From JBDNJM01 sp041687755 (GTDB taxonomy: Bacteria; Planctomycetota; UBA1135; GCA-002686595), in NCBI GenBank assembly GCA_041687755.1, contig JBDNJM010000195.1, positions 1-64,000 of the forward strand: a DNA stretch of 64,000 bases. The letters run 5' to 3'. Positions 27,537 to 36,061 of the stretch are shown piece by piece (the stretch's first letter is position 1; each line of letters opens with the position of its first letter). The notes beneath the pieces were generated by a model. It ran no database searches. It saw only the letters and a list, made by a program, of their open reading frames with translations, and had not been told where the DNA came from. The translations under genes were made by a program, and so were the position numbers.

Positions 27537-28742
27537 ATGCGAACCGGAAACCGAGCCCTGTGGGGCCGCGGAGTCGCCACGGTGCTGGGCGTAGCCTGGG
27601 GCACGTTCGCGGTCGTGGCACTGCTGTCGTTCGGGGCGGGATTGGAGGACGTCATGCAGACCCGCGCCCAAGGCATGGGGCGCGGCATCGCAATTCTGTG
27701 GCCCGGCACGACAGGACGTTCCTGGCGCGGGGTACCGGAGGGGCGCGTGGTGCGCCTGAAAGAGGCCGACGTGGATGCGCTGCTCGTCGAGGTGCCTGAA
27801 ATCGGATCGGCGAGTCCGGAGACCCTGCGACGCGAGGTGATTGCCCGCGGTGAATTCGTGTATCGGGCACAGATCGCGGGTGTTCGTCCGGCTTACGGCA
27901 TCTTGCGCAGCATGCAGCCGGCAGCGGGCGGGCGCTTTCTCTCGCTGCGCGACGAGCGCGAGTCGAGGCCGGTCGCGTTCCTTGGCAATCGCATCGCCGA
28001 CGAACTGTTTCCGGATGAGCAGGCGGTGGGGCAGCGCGTCGTGCTCGGCGGAGCGCCGTTCACGGTGATCGGCGTGCTCGAGCCGAAGCCCCAGAACTCC
28101 GACTACAACGGAACCGATGACGAGCGGGTGTGCATCCCGGCGAGCACGTTCCGGCGGGCGTTCGGACAGGAGCACATCCACGTCGTCGTGTTTGACGCGG
28201 TAGATCCGCGACAGATGGCGGCCACGATGGATGCAGTGGGCGCCGTGCTCGCGCGGCGCCACGGGTTCGACCCGCAGGACGAGTCGGCTTTGCAGTGGTG
28301 GGATACGACCGAGGGCGACCGGATCCGCAGCTACATCTTCATGGCCATGGACGTTTTGACGGGTGGGGCGGGCGTGTTGACGCTGCTGGTAGGTGGCCTG
28401 GGGATCGCGAATTTGATGTTCCTGGTGGTGCGACGCCGCACCTCGGAGATCGGGCTGTACCTGGCGCTGGGGGCGAAGCGCTGGCGGGTTGTCGGGGGCG
28501 TGCTGGCCGAGGCCCTGGGGCTGACGGCGCTCGGTGGCCTGATCGGGCTGGGCGGGGCCCTCGCGCTGGGCTGGCTGGTCGGGGTCAGTCCACTCGCCGA
28601 GGACATGGGCGTGCCGCATGTCTCGTCCGGCTTGGCGATCGGGACGGCCGGGCTGCTGGTGGCCGTGGGACTCGTGGCTGGCTGGGTGCCGGCCAAGCGG
28701 GCAGCGGATCTGGATCCGGTGCGGGCGCTGGTGGAAGGCTGA
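27537..28742 (+). CDS. MacB-like FtsX permease, first of two
   Basis: 401 residues with the MacB architecture minus the ATPase: N-terminal helix (VATVLGVAWGTFAVVALLSF), a periplasmic MacB-PCD domain (SGGRF-like GGRFLSLRDERESRPVAFLG, FTVIGVLEP, NGTDDERVCIPASTF) and three C-terminal helices ending GWVPAKRAADLDPVRALVEG. GxKRxxI-type coupling appears as YLALGAKRWRVVGGVL. Such permeases drive export by mechanotransmission rather than transport through the membrane. The stop overlaps the next start by one base. Confidence 0.87.
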   Translation: MRTGNRALWGRGVATVLGVAWGTFAVVALLSFGAGLEDVMQTRAQGMGRGIAILWPGTTGRSWRGVPEGRVVRLKEADVDALLVEVPEIGSASPETLRREVIARGEFVYRAQIAGVRPAYGILRSMQPAAGGRFLSLRDERESRPVAFLGNRIADELFPDEQAVGQRVVLGGAPFTVIGVLEPKPQNSDYNGTDDERVCIPASTFRRAFGQEHIHVVVFDAVDPRQMAATMDAVGAVLARRHGFDPQDESALQWWDTTEGDRIRSYIFMAMDVLTGGAGVLTLLVGGLGIANLMFLVVRRRTSEIGLYLALGAKRWRVVGGVLAEALGLTALGGLIGLGGALALGWLVGVSPLAEDMGVPHVSSGLAIGTAGLLVAVGLVAGWVPAKRAADLDPVRALVEG

Positions 28743-29971
28743 TGTTGGGCTGGGTCCTTTCCGAACTGTGGGCGGATCGACTGCGCACGGGCCTGGTTGC
28801 GTTGGGCGTGCTATGGGGCACGCTCGGGCTGGCTGCGCTGTTGAGCTTCAGCGGCGAAATGCTGCGGGCGACTCGCGGCACCTCGATGAACTTCGGCGAG
28901 GACCTGCTGCGCGTCTCGTCCGCGTCCACGACGCGCCCTTTCCGGGGCAGCCCCGGCGGACGCCGAGTGCGGCTGCAGGTCGGCGACGAACTCGCAATCG
29001 CGCAGCTGCCCGGCGTGCGCGGTGCGGTGATTGAACACACATCTAGTGGACAGAACTTTCTCGCCGGCGAGGCGCGCCACACGGGGACCTTGGTCGGAAC
29101 CCAGCCGGAGTTCGCTCAGTTGCGCTCGCGGGAGGTGCTCTCTGGCGGACGCTTCCTGAACCTGCGGGACACGGACGAGGCGCGCCGCGTCTGTTACTTG
29201 GGGCATCGCGCGGCGCGGAGCCTGTTCGAGCGCGGTCCGGCGTTGGGGGGCACGGTCGAAGTCCGCGGCCTGCCGTTTACGGTCGTCGGCGTGGGTCCGG
29301 AGCGGATCCAGACCAGCAACTACAACGGCAACGAGCCAGACAAGGTCTACATCCCCGATACGACGTTCCGAGCTCTCACAGGGGTGCGCTATCCCACGTT
29401 CGTCATTATCGGGTTGGAGCGGGCCGGTGAAGCGGCCGTGGTAGAGGGTCGAATTCGAGCGCACCTCGCCATGGCGCGCGGGTTCGATCCCGCCGACTTG
29501 GCCGCCCTCGATGTGCACAACTACGTCGAGATGCAGGACACGATCGAGACGATTCTCGGCGGCAACCGCATGCTCACCGCCGCGGTCGGAATCTTGGGCT
29601 TCCTCGTGGCCGCGCTGGGTGTCGCCAATGCGACCTGGGCGCGGGTCGAGGAGCAGCGGCGCGAAATAGGCTTGTCCATGGCGCTCGGCGCGCGCCGTGC
29701 GCAGGTGATGCTGCCGCCGCTGATGGAAGCCAGCCTCGTGGCCTTCGGGGGCGGGGCGATAGGTCTGGCCCTGGCCGCCGGCGTGTTCGCAGTGGGGGCG
29801 AGGCTCGACATTCCGCTCGAGGCGCGCGCGTATTTGGGCACGCCGCTCGTCTCTCTTGGGCTGGGCGCGGCCATCGTCGTGTTGCTCGTGATCGCCGGTG
29901 CGATTGCGGGCTGGGTGCCGGCGCGTCGCGCCGCCAAGCTGGATCCTGTGGTCGTGCTCCGGGAGGAGTGA
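28742..29971 (+). CDS. MacB-like FtsX permease, second of two
   Basis: 409 residues from the ATG that overlaps the preceding TGA. The layout is the same as its neighbour: helix one (ALGVLWGTLGLAALLSF), the periplasmic domain (LSGGRFLNLRDTDEARRVCY, FTVVGVGPE, NGNEPDKVYIPDTTF) and three C-terminal helices (GILGFLVAALGVANATW, SMALGARRAQVMLPPL, GWVPARRAAKLDPVVVLREE). The two permeases are clearly paralogous but diverged, which implies a heterodimeric complex rather than the usual MacB homodimer. Confidence 0.87.
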   Translation: MLGWVLSELWADRLRTGLVALGVLWGTLGLAALLSFSGEMLRATRGTSMNFGEDLLRVSSASTTRPFRGSPGGRRVRLQVGDELAIAQLPGVRGAVIEHTSSGQNFLAGEARHTGTLVGTQPEFAQLRSREVLSGGRFLNLRDTDEARRVCYLGHRAARSLFERGPALGGTVEVRGLPFTVVGVGPERIQTSNYNGNEPDKVYIPDTTFRALTGVRYPTFVIIGLERAGEAAVVEGRIRAHLAMARGFDPADLAALDVHNYVEMQDTIETILGGNRMLTAAVGILGFLVAALGVANATWARVEEQRREIGLSMALGARRAQVMLPPLMEASLVAFGGGAIGLALAAGVFAVGARLDIPLEARAYLGTPLVSLGLGAAIVVLLVIAGAIAGWVPARRAAKLDPVVVLREE

Positions 29972-29974
29972 AAC

Positions 29975-30664
29975 GTGATCGAACTGCAACAGTTGTCGAA
30001 GAGCCACACCCTGGGGGCCGAGTCGGTGCAGGCGCTGGTCGGCGCAGATCTTGTCGTGGGCGCGGGCGAGGCCCTGGCGATCGTGGGGCCTTCAGGCTCG
30101 GGCAAGTCCACGCTGCTGCAGCTGCTGGGGCTGCTCGACACGCCCAGCGCCGGGCGGTATCTGTTCGAAGGGCAGGATGTCGCGGGCATCCAAGGGGATC
30201 AGCGGGCGCGTCTGCGGAACAGGAAGATCGGGTTCGTGTTCCAGCGCTTCCACCTCGTCCCGCGACTTGACGCACTCGACAACGTCGCGCTGCCGATGCG
30301 GCTGGGCGGCGTCGGCCGTCGTGAACGCCGAGCGCGGGCCGCGGCTCTCCTGGAGCGCGTCGGTCTGGCCGACCGCATCGGGCACCGGCCCTCGGAGCTC
30401 TCCGGTGGACAGCAGCAGCGCGTCGCGATCGCGCGCGCCCTGGCCCAGTCACCCAAGCTGCTGCTGGCGGACGAGCCGACCGGCAGTCTGGATCAGGGCT
30501 CCGGAGGGGAGATCCTGGACCTGCTGCTCGAGCTGAACGCGGAGGGCACCACGTTGATGGTCGTGACCCACGACGCGGGCCTCGCGCAGCGGCTGCCGCG
30601 GGGCCTATGGATGTTGGACGGGCGCATCGAGCGCGACGAGGTGCTGACGGTGGCGGGGCCCTAG
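29975..30664 (+). CDS. ABC transporter ATPase, LolD/MacB type
   Basis: 229 residues from a GTG start preceded by GGAGGAG. Walker A is GPSGSGKST (residues 38-46), the Q-loop FVFQRFHLVPRL, the signature LSGGQQQRVAIARAL, Walker B LLLADEPTGSLD, and the switch His in VTHD. Length and motifs fit the stand-alone ATPases that serve FtsX-type permeases. It is last in the exporter operon. The ATPase being separate from the permeases distinguishes the system from canonical MacB. Confidence 0.93.
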   Translation: MIELQQLSKSHTLGAESVQALVGADLVVGAGEALAIVGPSGSGKSTLLQLLGLLDTPSAGRYLFEGQDVAGIQGDQRARLRNRKIGFVFQRFHLVPRLDALDNVALPMRLGGVGRRERRARAAALLERVGLADRIGHRPSELSGGQQQRVAIARALAQSPKLLLADEPTGSLDQGSGGEILDLLLELNAEGTTLMVVTHDAGLAQRLPRGLWMLDGRIERDEVLTVAGP

Positions 30665-31132
30665 CGTGACGGCCCCGACGCTTGAGGGGTCGAGCGTCTC
30701 GCGAGGTCTTGCTGGCGGACTCCGGAATAGCGCGGCGGCGCGGCCCGCAGTCGAGGCCGCGTCGCGGCCTTGAGCGGGTCGGGTGCCGAACGCTGCGCAG
30801 CACGAGAATCCGTCACAGGCGATCCGCTTGAGCAGGGCTTGGCTAAGCGTTCCGAAGTCCAGCGCCAGCGCCAGGCGGTCGCTCGTGCTGACGTTGGGGC
30901 TGAGGCCGCAGGGCGTTGCGGAGGTGAGCAGCAGTGTCCGCTGCAGGTAGACGACCTTGCCGGCCAGCTCGGGACGGCAGGGGATGCTCAACGACTGGCT
31001 GGCGATCTGCGAGCCGCCGCGGGGCAGCAGGCTCACGAAGAAGGTCGTCTTGAGCGGCTGCCTGGCGCGCAGGCCGCACAGGAAGGCCGGAGCGGCACCG
31101 CCGACGGGGCAGTCGCGCTGCGAGACCCGCTG
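30665..31132. other. Region between exporter operon and UspA gene
   Basis: About 470 bases between convergent genes. A weak hairpin (GACGCT at 30677 with AGCGTC at 30693) may end the exporter transcript. The remainder is mostly a degraded secreted-protein tail on the minus strand, listed separately. Confidence 0.4.
30854..31132 (-). pseudogene. Degraded C-terminal beta-module relic
   Basis: Directly downstream of the UspA stop, and in the same frame, the minus strand encodes RDCPVGGAAPAFLCGLRARQ, then TTFFVSLLPRGGSQ, LSIPCRPELAGKVVYLQRTL and GLSPNVSTSDRLALAL. The phrase L-x-IP-x-x-P-x-L-x-G-x-x-x-Y-x-Q resembles the end of the module in the cadherin-like protein (LDVPALPALIGLSYYAQG). There is no start codon and no N-terminal body. 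It reads as the tail of a lost exported protein. Confidence is limited by its short length. Confidence 0.35.
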
Positions 31133-32086
31133 CTAAGCGCAGGTATGGGTCGGGGCCTTCTGTGAGCTGGGGTCGGCCTTCGATTCGACCTGCCACACGC
31201 GCTCCGGGCTGGGAATAGCGACGACCGGCTTCGTGCTCTTGGCGATGATGCCGTAGGCCACGCTGCCCAGCACGAAGCGCGAGAAGCCCGTGCGTCCATG
31301 GGTGCCGAGCACGATCAGATCGCACTTCTCCGCCTCCTCCAGGATCGACTGCACCGGGTTGCCGTCGAGGCACCGGATCTGATGCGGAACATCGTCCCAG
31401 TTGAATTCGCTGGCCCAGCGATCGAACGCCTCTTGGGTGACCTTGCGATCGCCCTCAACGGTGTAGGTCGGGCCGGAGAAGGCGTCGAGGGAGCCGCCGT
31501 AGGCGAAGACCGGTGCGGAGTAGGTATGCACCAGCTCGACCTCGGCGCCGAGCTTCGCGGCCAGATCGCGGGCGTGCTCAAGCGCCTCGCGGCTGTGCTC
31601 GGAGAGGTCGGTGGGCACCAGGATGCGCCGGATGGGTTGAACCGGGCCCGACTGGATCCAGATCGGCACCTCAGCGTGGCCCAGGATGCCCCGGGCGGTG
31701 TGCCCGAAGTCCAGCAGCGACTCTCGCGCGTGGGGCCCCAGGACCAGCAGGTCGGGGCTGGTCGCCCGGATGTGATCGAGGATGGCGAGCTCCGGGCGTC
31801 CGAGCACGATGCTGAGCTGCGGTTCGAGGTCGACCTCGATGCCGGCGCGATGCTTGGCCGCCTTGAGGTTCGCTAGCACCATGTCGTTCGCAGAGCGCTC
31901 CGCGGCCTCGCGGATCGGGACCATGTCCGACGGGCGCAGCAGCGGCCACAGGGTCGCGGGCGGGTCGATCGCGTGGATTAGCTCGTACTCGGCCCCGAAG
32001 GTTTGAGCCAGTTCGTAGCCGCGCACGAAGGCCTCGGCGGAGTGGCCCAAGGCGTCGACTGCGATCAGGATGCGGCGATAGTTCAT
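31133..32086 (-). CDS. Tandem universal stress protein (two UspA domains)
   Basis: 317 residues. Domain one (residues 1-150) begins MNYRRILIAVDALGHSAEAF and has LLVLGPHARESLLDFGHTA. Domain two (155-300) begins RRILVPTDLSEHSREALEHA and contains LIVLGTHGRTGFSRFVLGSV, the G-x2-G-x9-G-S/T nucleotide-binding loop. In domain one this loop is partly degenerate. Tandem Usp proteins act in the cytoplasm in stress survival, often binding ATP. It is a single gene with no visible regulator. Confidence 0.9.
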   Translation of the reverse strand: MNYRRILIAVDALGHSAEAFVRGYELAQTFGAEYELIHAIDPPATLWPLLRPSDMVPIREAAERSANDMVLANLKAAKHRAGIEVDLEPQLSIVLGRPELAILDHIRATSPDLLVLGPHARESLLDFGHTARGILGHAEVPIWIQSGPVQPIRRILVPTDLSEHSREALEHARDLAAKLGAEVELVHTYSAPVFAYGGSLDAFSGPTYTVEGDRKVTQEAFDRWASEFNWDDVPHQIRCLDGNPVQSILEEAEKCDLIVLGTHGRTGFSRFVLGSVAYGIIAKSTKPVVAIPSPERVWQVESKADPSSQKAPTHTCA

Positions 32087-32320
32087 TGGATACGGGGGCT
32101 GGCGTCAGGACGGAGGTTTCGGCGAGGATCGAGGCGAGGTCGGGGCGCAGCGGCCGCCCGGTCAGTATGCGCGGAGACCTGAAGCACGTCGCTACGGACT
32201 GGGTCGTAGGCGCCTGCGAAACAGGGCGTAGGGGGGCGGGATATCGCGTGCGCGCACCGTGCTCCAAGGCGACCACGTACCTGGCGGAGGGCCTGCCCGA
32301 CGGTCGACCCCGGCGATCCG

Positions 32321-32860
32321 TTAGCCCGCGGGCCGGAGGCGCGCGCGCAGCAGCTCCTCGCGCAGGCGCAGCTCGCTCGCTCGGCCGCGCTGATGGAGGA
32401 AGGCGACGGCGGCGAGCAGGCTGAACAAGAGGCTAACCAGGAGGCCGGCTAGGCGTTCGGGGTCGCGCGCGGCGAGGGCTCCGAAGCCGAGGCTCTGGAG
32501 GGTCGTGAAGCCGAGGGCCGCCGAGGTGAGCAGGTTGCGGTCGCGGACGAGGTGCAGGCTGCCGCGGCGCAGGAGTCGTCCACAGGCGAGGAACCAGAAC
32601 AGGCCGATCAGTGCGAGGACCAGAAGCGTCAAGCGCGTGGTCCAGGGGGTTGTGGGCGGCTCGCTGACGGCCAGGGCGGTCAGGGCGATTGCGCCGAGCA
32701 GGCCGGCGGCGGTGGGCAGCAGCAGGCCGAGCCGCTGGCGCGGAGACAGTCGACGTTCGAACAGCTCGGCGAGCGTGCTCTGTAGCTCGCGGCGCTGTTC
32801 TGCCCCGAGCGGGTCGAGGTCGAGCAGGCGGTCGCGCAGTGGGCGGTCTTTAGGAGTCAT
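32321..32860 (-). CDS. Four-helix membrane protein coupled to an ECF sigma factor
   Basis: 179 residues. A cytoplasmic N-terminus (RPLRDRLLDLDPLGAEQRRE) precedes four hydrophobic helices (LGLLLPTAAGLLGAIALTAL, LTLLVLALIGLFWFLACG, LLTSAALGFTTLQSLGFGAL, LAGLLVSLLFSLLAAVAFL) and a basic tail. Its ATG lies inside the sigma gene, with 11 bases of overlap, so translation is probably coupled. Position and topology suggest a membrane-bound anti-sigma partner, but no zinc-binding anti-sigma motif is visible. Call by context. Confidence 0.6.
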   Translation of the reverse strand: MTPKDRPLRDRLLDLDPLGAEQRRELQSTLAELFERRLSPRQRLGLLLPTAAGLLGAIALTALAVSEPPTTPWTTRLTLLVLALIGLFWFLACGRLLRRGSLHLVRDRNLLTSAALGFTTLQSLGFGALAARDPERLAGLLVSLLFSLLAAVAFLHQRGRASELRLREELLRARLRPAG

Positions 32861-33425
32861 GGCGGTCGTGTTCGGAGTGCAGGGCAGCGCGCATCGTGCG
32901 GCGGGCGGCGTGGAGTCGGGACTTGGCGGTGCCGATCGGGATCTCGAGCACCTGGGAGAGTTCGGCCAGGCTCAGGTCGTCGAGGAAGTAGAGGACGAGC
33001 AGCTCGGCCTGCTGGGGCGGCAGGCGGGCCAGGGCCCAGTGCACGGCTTCCGCGTCGTCCAGACGTTCGAAGGGCGAGCCCGAGGGGTCCTCGTGATCGT
33101 GGAGTTCAGCGCTCGGCGGCTCCGCGGCGGGGGGCCGGCCGCGTTGGCGCCAGGCGGTCCGGCGAGCGAGTGTGTACAGCCAGGGGGCCAGTCGTCGCGG
33201 ATCCTGAACGGAGGCCAGGCCCCCGAAGACCTGGAGCCAGATGTCCTGCAGGGCCGCGAGGGCCTCCTGCTCGTCCGGCAGGATCCGGCGAACGAAGTAG
33301 TAGAGCGGCCGATCCCAGGCCTCGACGAGCTCATTCCATGCGGCCCGATCCCCGCGCTGGCAGCGCAGGCACAGCCACTCATTGCGGTCCCGCTCGCGCT
33401 CTCTTTGGTTGTGGCTGTCGTTCAT
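32850..33425 (-). CDS. ECF-type RNA polymerase sigma factor
   Basis: 191 residues. Region 2 spans about residues 20-85 (DRAAWNELVEAWDRPLYYFV, ALAALQDIWLQVF, LAPWLYTLARRTAWRQRG). Region 4 spans about 130-180 (ARLPPQQAELLVLYFLDDLS, AELSQVLEIPIGTAKSRLHA). It directs RNA polymerase to a stress or envelope regulon and is probably held by the four-helix membrane protein encoded immediately downstream. The acidic linker between the regions is long. No target promoter can be proposed from the window. Confidence 0.93.
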   Translation of the reverse strand: MNDSHNQRERERDRNEWLCLRCQRGDRAAWNELVEAWDRPLYYFVRRILPDEQEALAALQDIWLQVFGGLASVQDPRRLAPWLYTLARRTAWRQRGRPPAAEPPSAELHDHEDPSGSPFERLDDAEAVHWALARLPPQQAELLVLYFLDDLSLAELSQVLEIPIGTAKSRLHAARRTMRAALHSEHDRHDS

Positions 33426-33585
33426 CGCCCCCTACTAGTGCGAGCGGTGGCCCTTGGGGTTCACCGACGAGTTGAAATTTCTCCATGCGGAGCCCCGCGC
33501 ACCGGTCGTGGAGACGCGGCGCTGGATGGTCGGGGACCGGGGCCGGGCGGTAGACTGCTCCCGCACGCGGTGCGCCCGACTCTCC

Positions 33586-34338
33586 ATGTCTCCCCAGCCC
33601 CCCCTGACCGCCCTTCGCGATCTCGACGCGCAGCTCGAGAGCGCCGGCTTCGCGGTGCTCGAGGCGCGCGCTCTGGCGGAAGCGGTGGGCGTCGAGCAGG
33701 CGAGCTTCGAGCGCTGGACGCCCGCCTGGGAGGACCTCGTGCTCGACGAGTACCTGCGCGACGGTGGGCGCTATCGGCGGCGGCGCTTCGGTGCGTTCGT
33801 CGTGACGGGCGAGGACCTGGAGCACGTGCCCCAGCGACCCCACTGGCAGTCGCTCGACTACAACGCGCTGCACGGCGGGCTCGAGCGCTGGTTCGAGCCG
33901 TTGCCCGGAGAGCTTGCCGAGGATCCCGCGTGGCGGCTGTTGTTGGTTGAGCTCGGCCGGCGCGCGAGCCGGCTGCGGGGCGAGCAGCCCTGGTTCTGCG
34001 AGGCGCACCCGTTCCGCATCGAGGCGACCGAGGGCATCGGTCGCCCGACGCCGGAGGGCGCGCACCGCGACGGCGTGGATCTCGTCGCCTTGTTGCTCGT
34101 GGCGCGGCTCAACGTGAAGGGTGGAGAAACGCGCGTCTTCGATGCCCGCGGGCCCCAGGGCATGCGCTTCACGATAAACCAACCCTGGAGCGCGCTGCTG
34201 CTCGACGACGAGCGCGTGATCCACGAGTCCTCACCGATCCAGCCGCTCGAGGTCGGCCTGCCGGCCTATCGCGACACGCTCGTGATCACCCTGCGGGCGG
34301 GCGGCTTTCAGGGGCCAGCGGAGGGGGAGCCGCGATGA
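33586..34338 (+). CDS. 2OG-Fe(II) dioxygenase (PF10014-like, isoleucine-hydroxylase type)
   Basis: 250 residues from the ATG at 33586. The iron site is visible as EGAHRDGVDLVALLLVAR (H-x-D) and VIHESSPI (distal His), followed by RDTLVITLRAGG, whose Arg would bind 2-oxoglutarate. The GGETRVFDARG and SALLLDDERVIHES blocks match the family that hydroxylates free amino acids such as isoleucine. It is cytoplasmic by sequence. Its TGA overlaps the ATG of the next gene, a lipoprotein hydrolase, so the two are co-translated. Substrate unknown. Confidence 0.8.
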   Translation: MSPQPPLTALRDLDAQLESAGFAVLEARALAEAVGVEQASFERWTPAWEDLVLDEYLRDGGRYRRRRFGAFVVTGEDLEHVPQRPHWQSLDYNALHGGLERWFEPLPGELAEDPAWRLLLVELGRRASRLRGEQPWFCEAHPFRIEATEGIGRPTPEGAHRDGVDLVALLLVARLNVKGGETRVFDARGPQGMRFTINQPWSALLLDDERVIHESSPIQPLEVGLPAYRDTLVITLRAGGFQGPAEGEPR

Positions 34339-35738
34339 AGTCCCAGGACGGATCTCCACGGCGCTTCCCGATGCGCGGCGGCTTGGGCGTCTTGTGGGCG
34401 GCGCTGCTCGTCGCCTGCGGCCAAGCACCGGCCAAGCGCCCCGACCTGTTGCTCGTCTCGGTCGATACCCTGCGCGCGGACTTCTTGGGCAGCTACGGCA
34501 ACCCCAGCGGCAGCACGCCCGCGCTCGACCGCCTCTCCGCGGCGGGGGTCGTGTTCGAGCGCCACTACTCGGCGAGTTCTCAGACGGCACCTTCCCACGC
34601 GAGCCTGCTCAGCGGCCTGCACCCGAGCGAACACGGGCTGGGCAAGAACGGCATGGCCCTCGATCCCGACGTGCCCTACCTGCCGGAGCTGCTGCGCGGT
34701 GAAGGCTACGCGACCCTCGGAGTGACGGCGTTCCGGATCTTGAGCGCGGACTTTGGCTTCGAGCGCGGGTTTGCGGTCCTGGACGCAAACCTGAAGTCCG
34801 ACCCCGGCGCGGGGGAGCAGCGCGGACCCGCGCGCGAGCACAGTCGGGTGGGCTCGCGGGTGGTGGATCTAGCGCTGCAGTACCTCGACGCCCAGGATCT
34901 GGATCAGCCGCTGTTTCTGTTCGTGCACCTGTTCGATCCCCACGCACCCTACGCGCCGCCGACGGCCTTGGGTTTCGACGTCGAGCGCAGCTTGGCTGCG
35001 GTCGAGACGCGCGGCATCCAGTCCGAGCGCTTCGCCGCGCGGCAGCTCCGGTCGGTTCAGGTCGCCTACGACTCCGAGGTGGCCTACGTCGACGGTCAGG
35101 TGCAGCGCTTGCTCAGCGCCTGGGACGAGCGCCGGGCGCCGCGGGATTCGATCGTGGCCTTCACTTCGGATCACGGCGAGTCGCTGGGCGAGCACGCCTT
35201 CATCGGTCACGGTTTGCTGTTGACCGATCCGTTGCTGCGCGTGCCGCTGTTGGTGCGCGCGACGGGACGGCTCGATCCCGGACGGATCTCCTACCCGACT
35301 AGCGCGGTGGGGTTGCCCGCCATGTTGCTCGACCTGTGCGGGCTGGCCTGGCCGGACGGGCGGCGTGGCCTGCTACAGGATTCGGCGGCTCCCTTGTACG
35401 CGAGTCGTCCGGTCTACTCCGAGTTCGACTTGAGCAAGCCGGGGCGCAACGAGGTCCTAGAGCACCACGCGGGCACGCCCTTCGGGAGTCGCGGCAGCGT
35501 CCGCGCCGTCGTCGAATGGCCGTACAAGTTGATCGAGACGAGCGACGCGGGATCGCTGCTGTTCGACCTCGAGGCAGACCCGACCGAGCGAGTCGATCTG
35601 TCCGCGGCCGATCCGGCGAACCTGCAGCGCTTGGCCGCGCTGCTCCAACAGTTCGACGCCACGCACACCACTCGAGCTAGCGCGCCTGAGGTGGCCGATC
35701 CTACCGTGCGCGAGATGTTGGACGCCCTCGGGTACTAG
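34335..35738 (+). CDS. Lipoprotein hydrolase of the sulfatase/alkaline-phosphatase superfamily, Thr nucleophile
   Basis: 467 residues with a lipobox at Cys28 (ALLVACGQ). PDLLLVSVDTLRADFLGSYG carries the first metal Asp, FTSDHGESLGEHAFIGHG the Asp-His pair. The nucleophile loop SSQTAPSHASLLSGLHPSEH has Thr84 followed by A-P-S-H in place of C-x-P-x-R. As in the 19.2 kb enzyme, a phosphodiesterase or phosphotransferase is at least as likely as a sulfatase. It overlaps the 2OG oxygenase gene by four bases, and this coupling of a cytoplasmic oxygenase with an exported hydrolase is unusual. Ends with TAG. Confidence 0.78.
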   Translation: MKSQDGSPRRFPMRGGLGVLWAALLVACGQAPAKRPDLLLVSVDTLRADFLGSYGNPSGSTPALDRLSAAGVVFERHYSASSQTAPSHASLLSGLHPSEHGLGKNGMALDPDVPYLPELLRGEGYATLGVTAFRILSADFGFERGFAVLDANLKSDPGAGEQRGPAREHSRVGSRVVDLALQYLDAQDLDQPLFLFVHLFDPHAPYAPPTALGFDVERSLAAVETRGIQSERFAARQLRSVQVAYDSEVAYVDGQVQRLLSAWDERRAPRDSIVAFTSDHGESLGEHAFIGHGLLLTDPLLRVPLLVRATGRLDPGRISYPTSAVGLPAMLLDLCGLAWPDGRRGLLQDSAAPLYASRPVYSEFDLSKPGRNEVLEHHAGTPFGSRGSVRAVVEWPYKLIETSDAGSLLFDLEADPTERVDLSAADPANLQRLAALLQQFDATHTTRASAPEVADPTVREMLDALGY

Positions 35739-35786
35739 GTCCCCGCGGAGGGCAAGGGGCCTGGGCCGCCGGCAAGGGCGGCGGGC

Positions 35787-36061
35787 CTACTGGGCGGTGT
35801 CCAGAGCGGCGATGGATTTGTGGAGCTGCTCAACCTTGGCGGCAGTCCCGCTGATCAGCACGGAGTTCGTGCGCTCGTCTGCGATCACGAGGGTAGCTCC
35901 TTACTCCGCGTGGTTCGAGATCAGCGCGGTGATCTCGGAGGCGACCTCGCTGGCGAGCGCGTGCTTGAGGACGACCGCCTCGAACTCGGTGGGTGCCTGG
36001 GCGGGGCTCAGGCTGGAGGACGCGGTGAGCAAGAAGGAGGCGAGGAGGGGGGGTAGCGCAT
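35787..36061 (-). pseudogene. Exported single secretin N-domain protein with an in-frame TAA and a frameshifted leader
   Basis: The frame encodes a signal peptide (LPPLLASFLLTASSSLSPAQ) and then a secretin N1/NolW-type domain: FEAVVLKHALASEVASEITA, a TAA at 35901-35903, and GATLVIADERTNSVLISGTA and VEQLHKSIAALDTAQ. The V-x-L-K-H-A and V-A-D-x-R-x-N-S-V-L-I-S-G motifs are diagnostic. The likely ATG (36061) is out of frame with the leader unless the run of seven G (36047-36053) is one longer. Known secretin subunits are much larger; this has one domain only. Two lesions suggest a pseudogene. Confidence 0.6.

Noticed and set aside
28295..28741. A 149-codon in-frame extension upstream of the second FtsX permease
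   Set aside because: It overlaps the first permease gene in another frame. The ATG overlapping the TGA at 28742 gives the expected MacB-like N-terminus.
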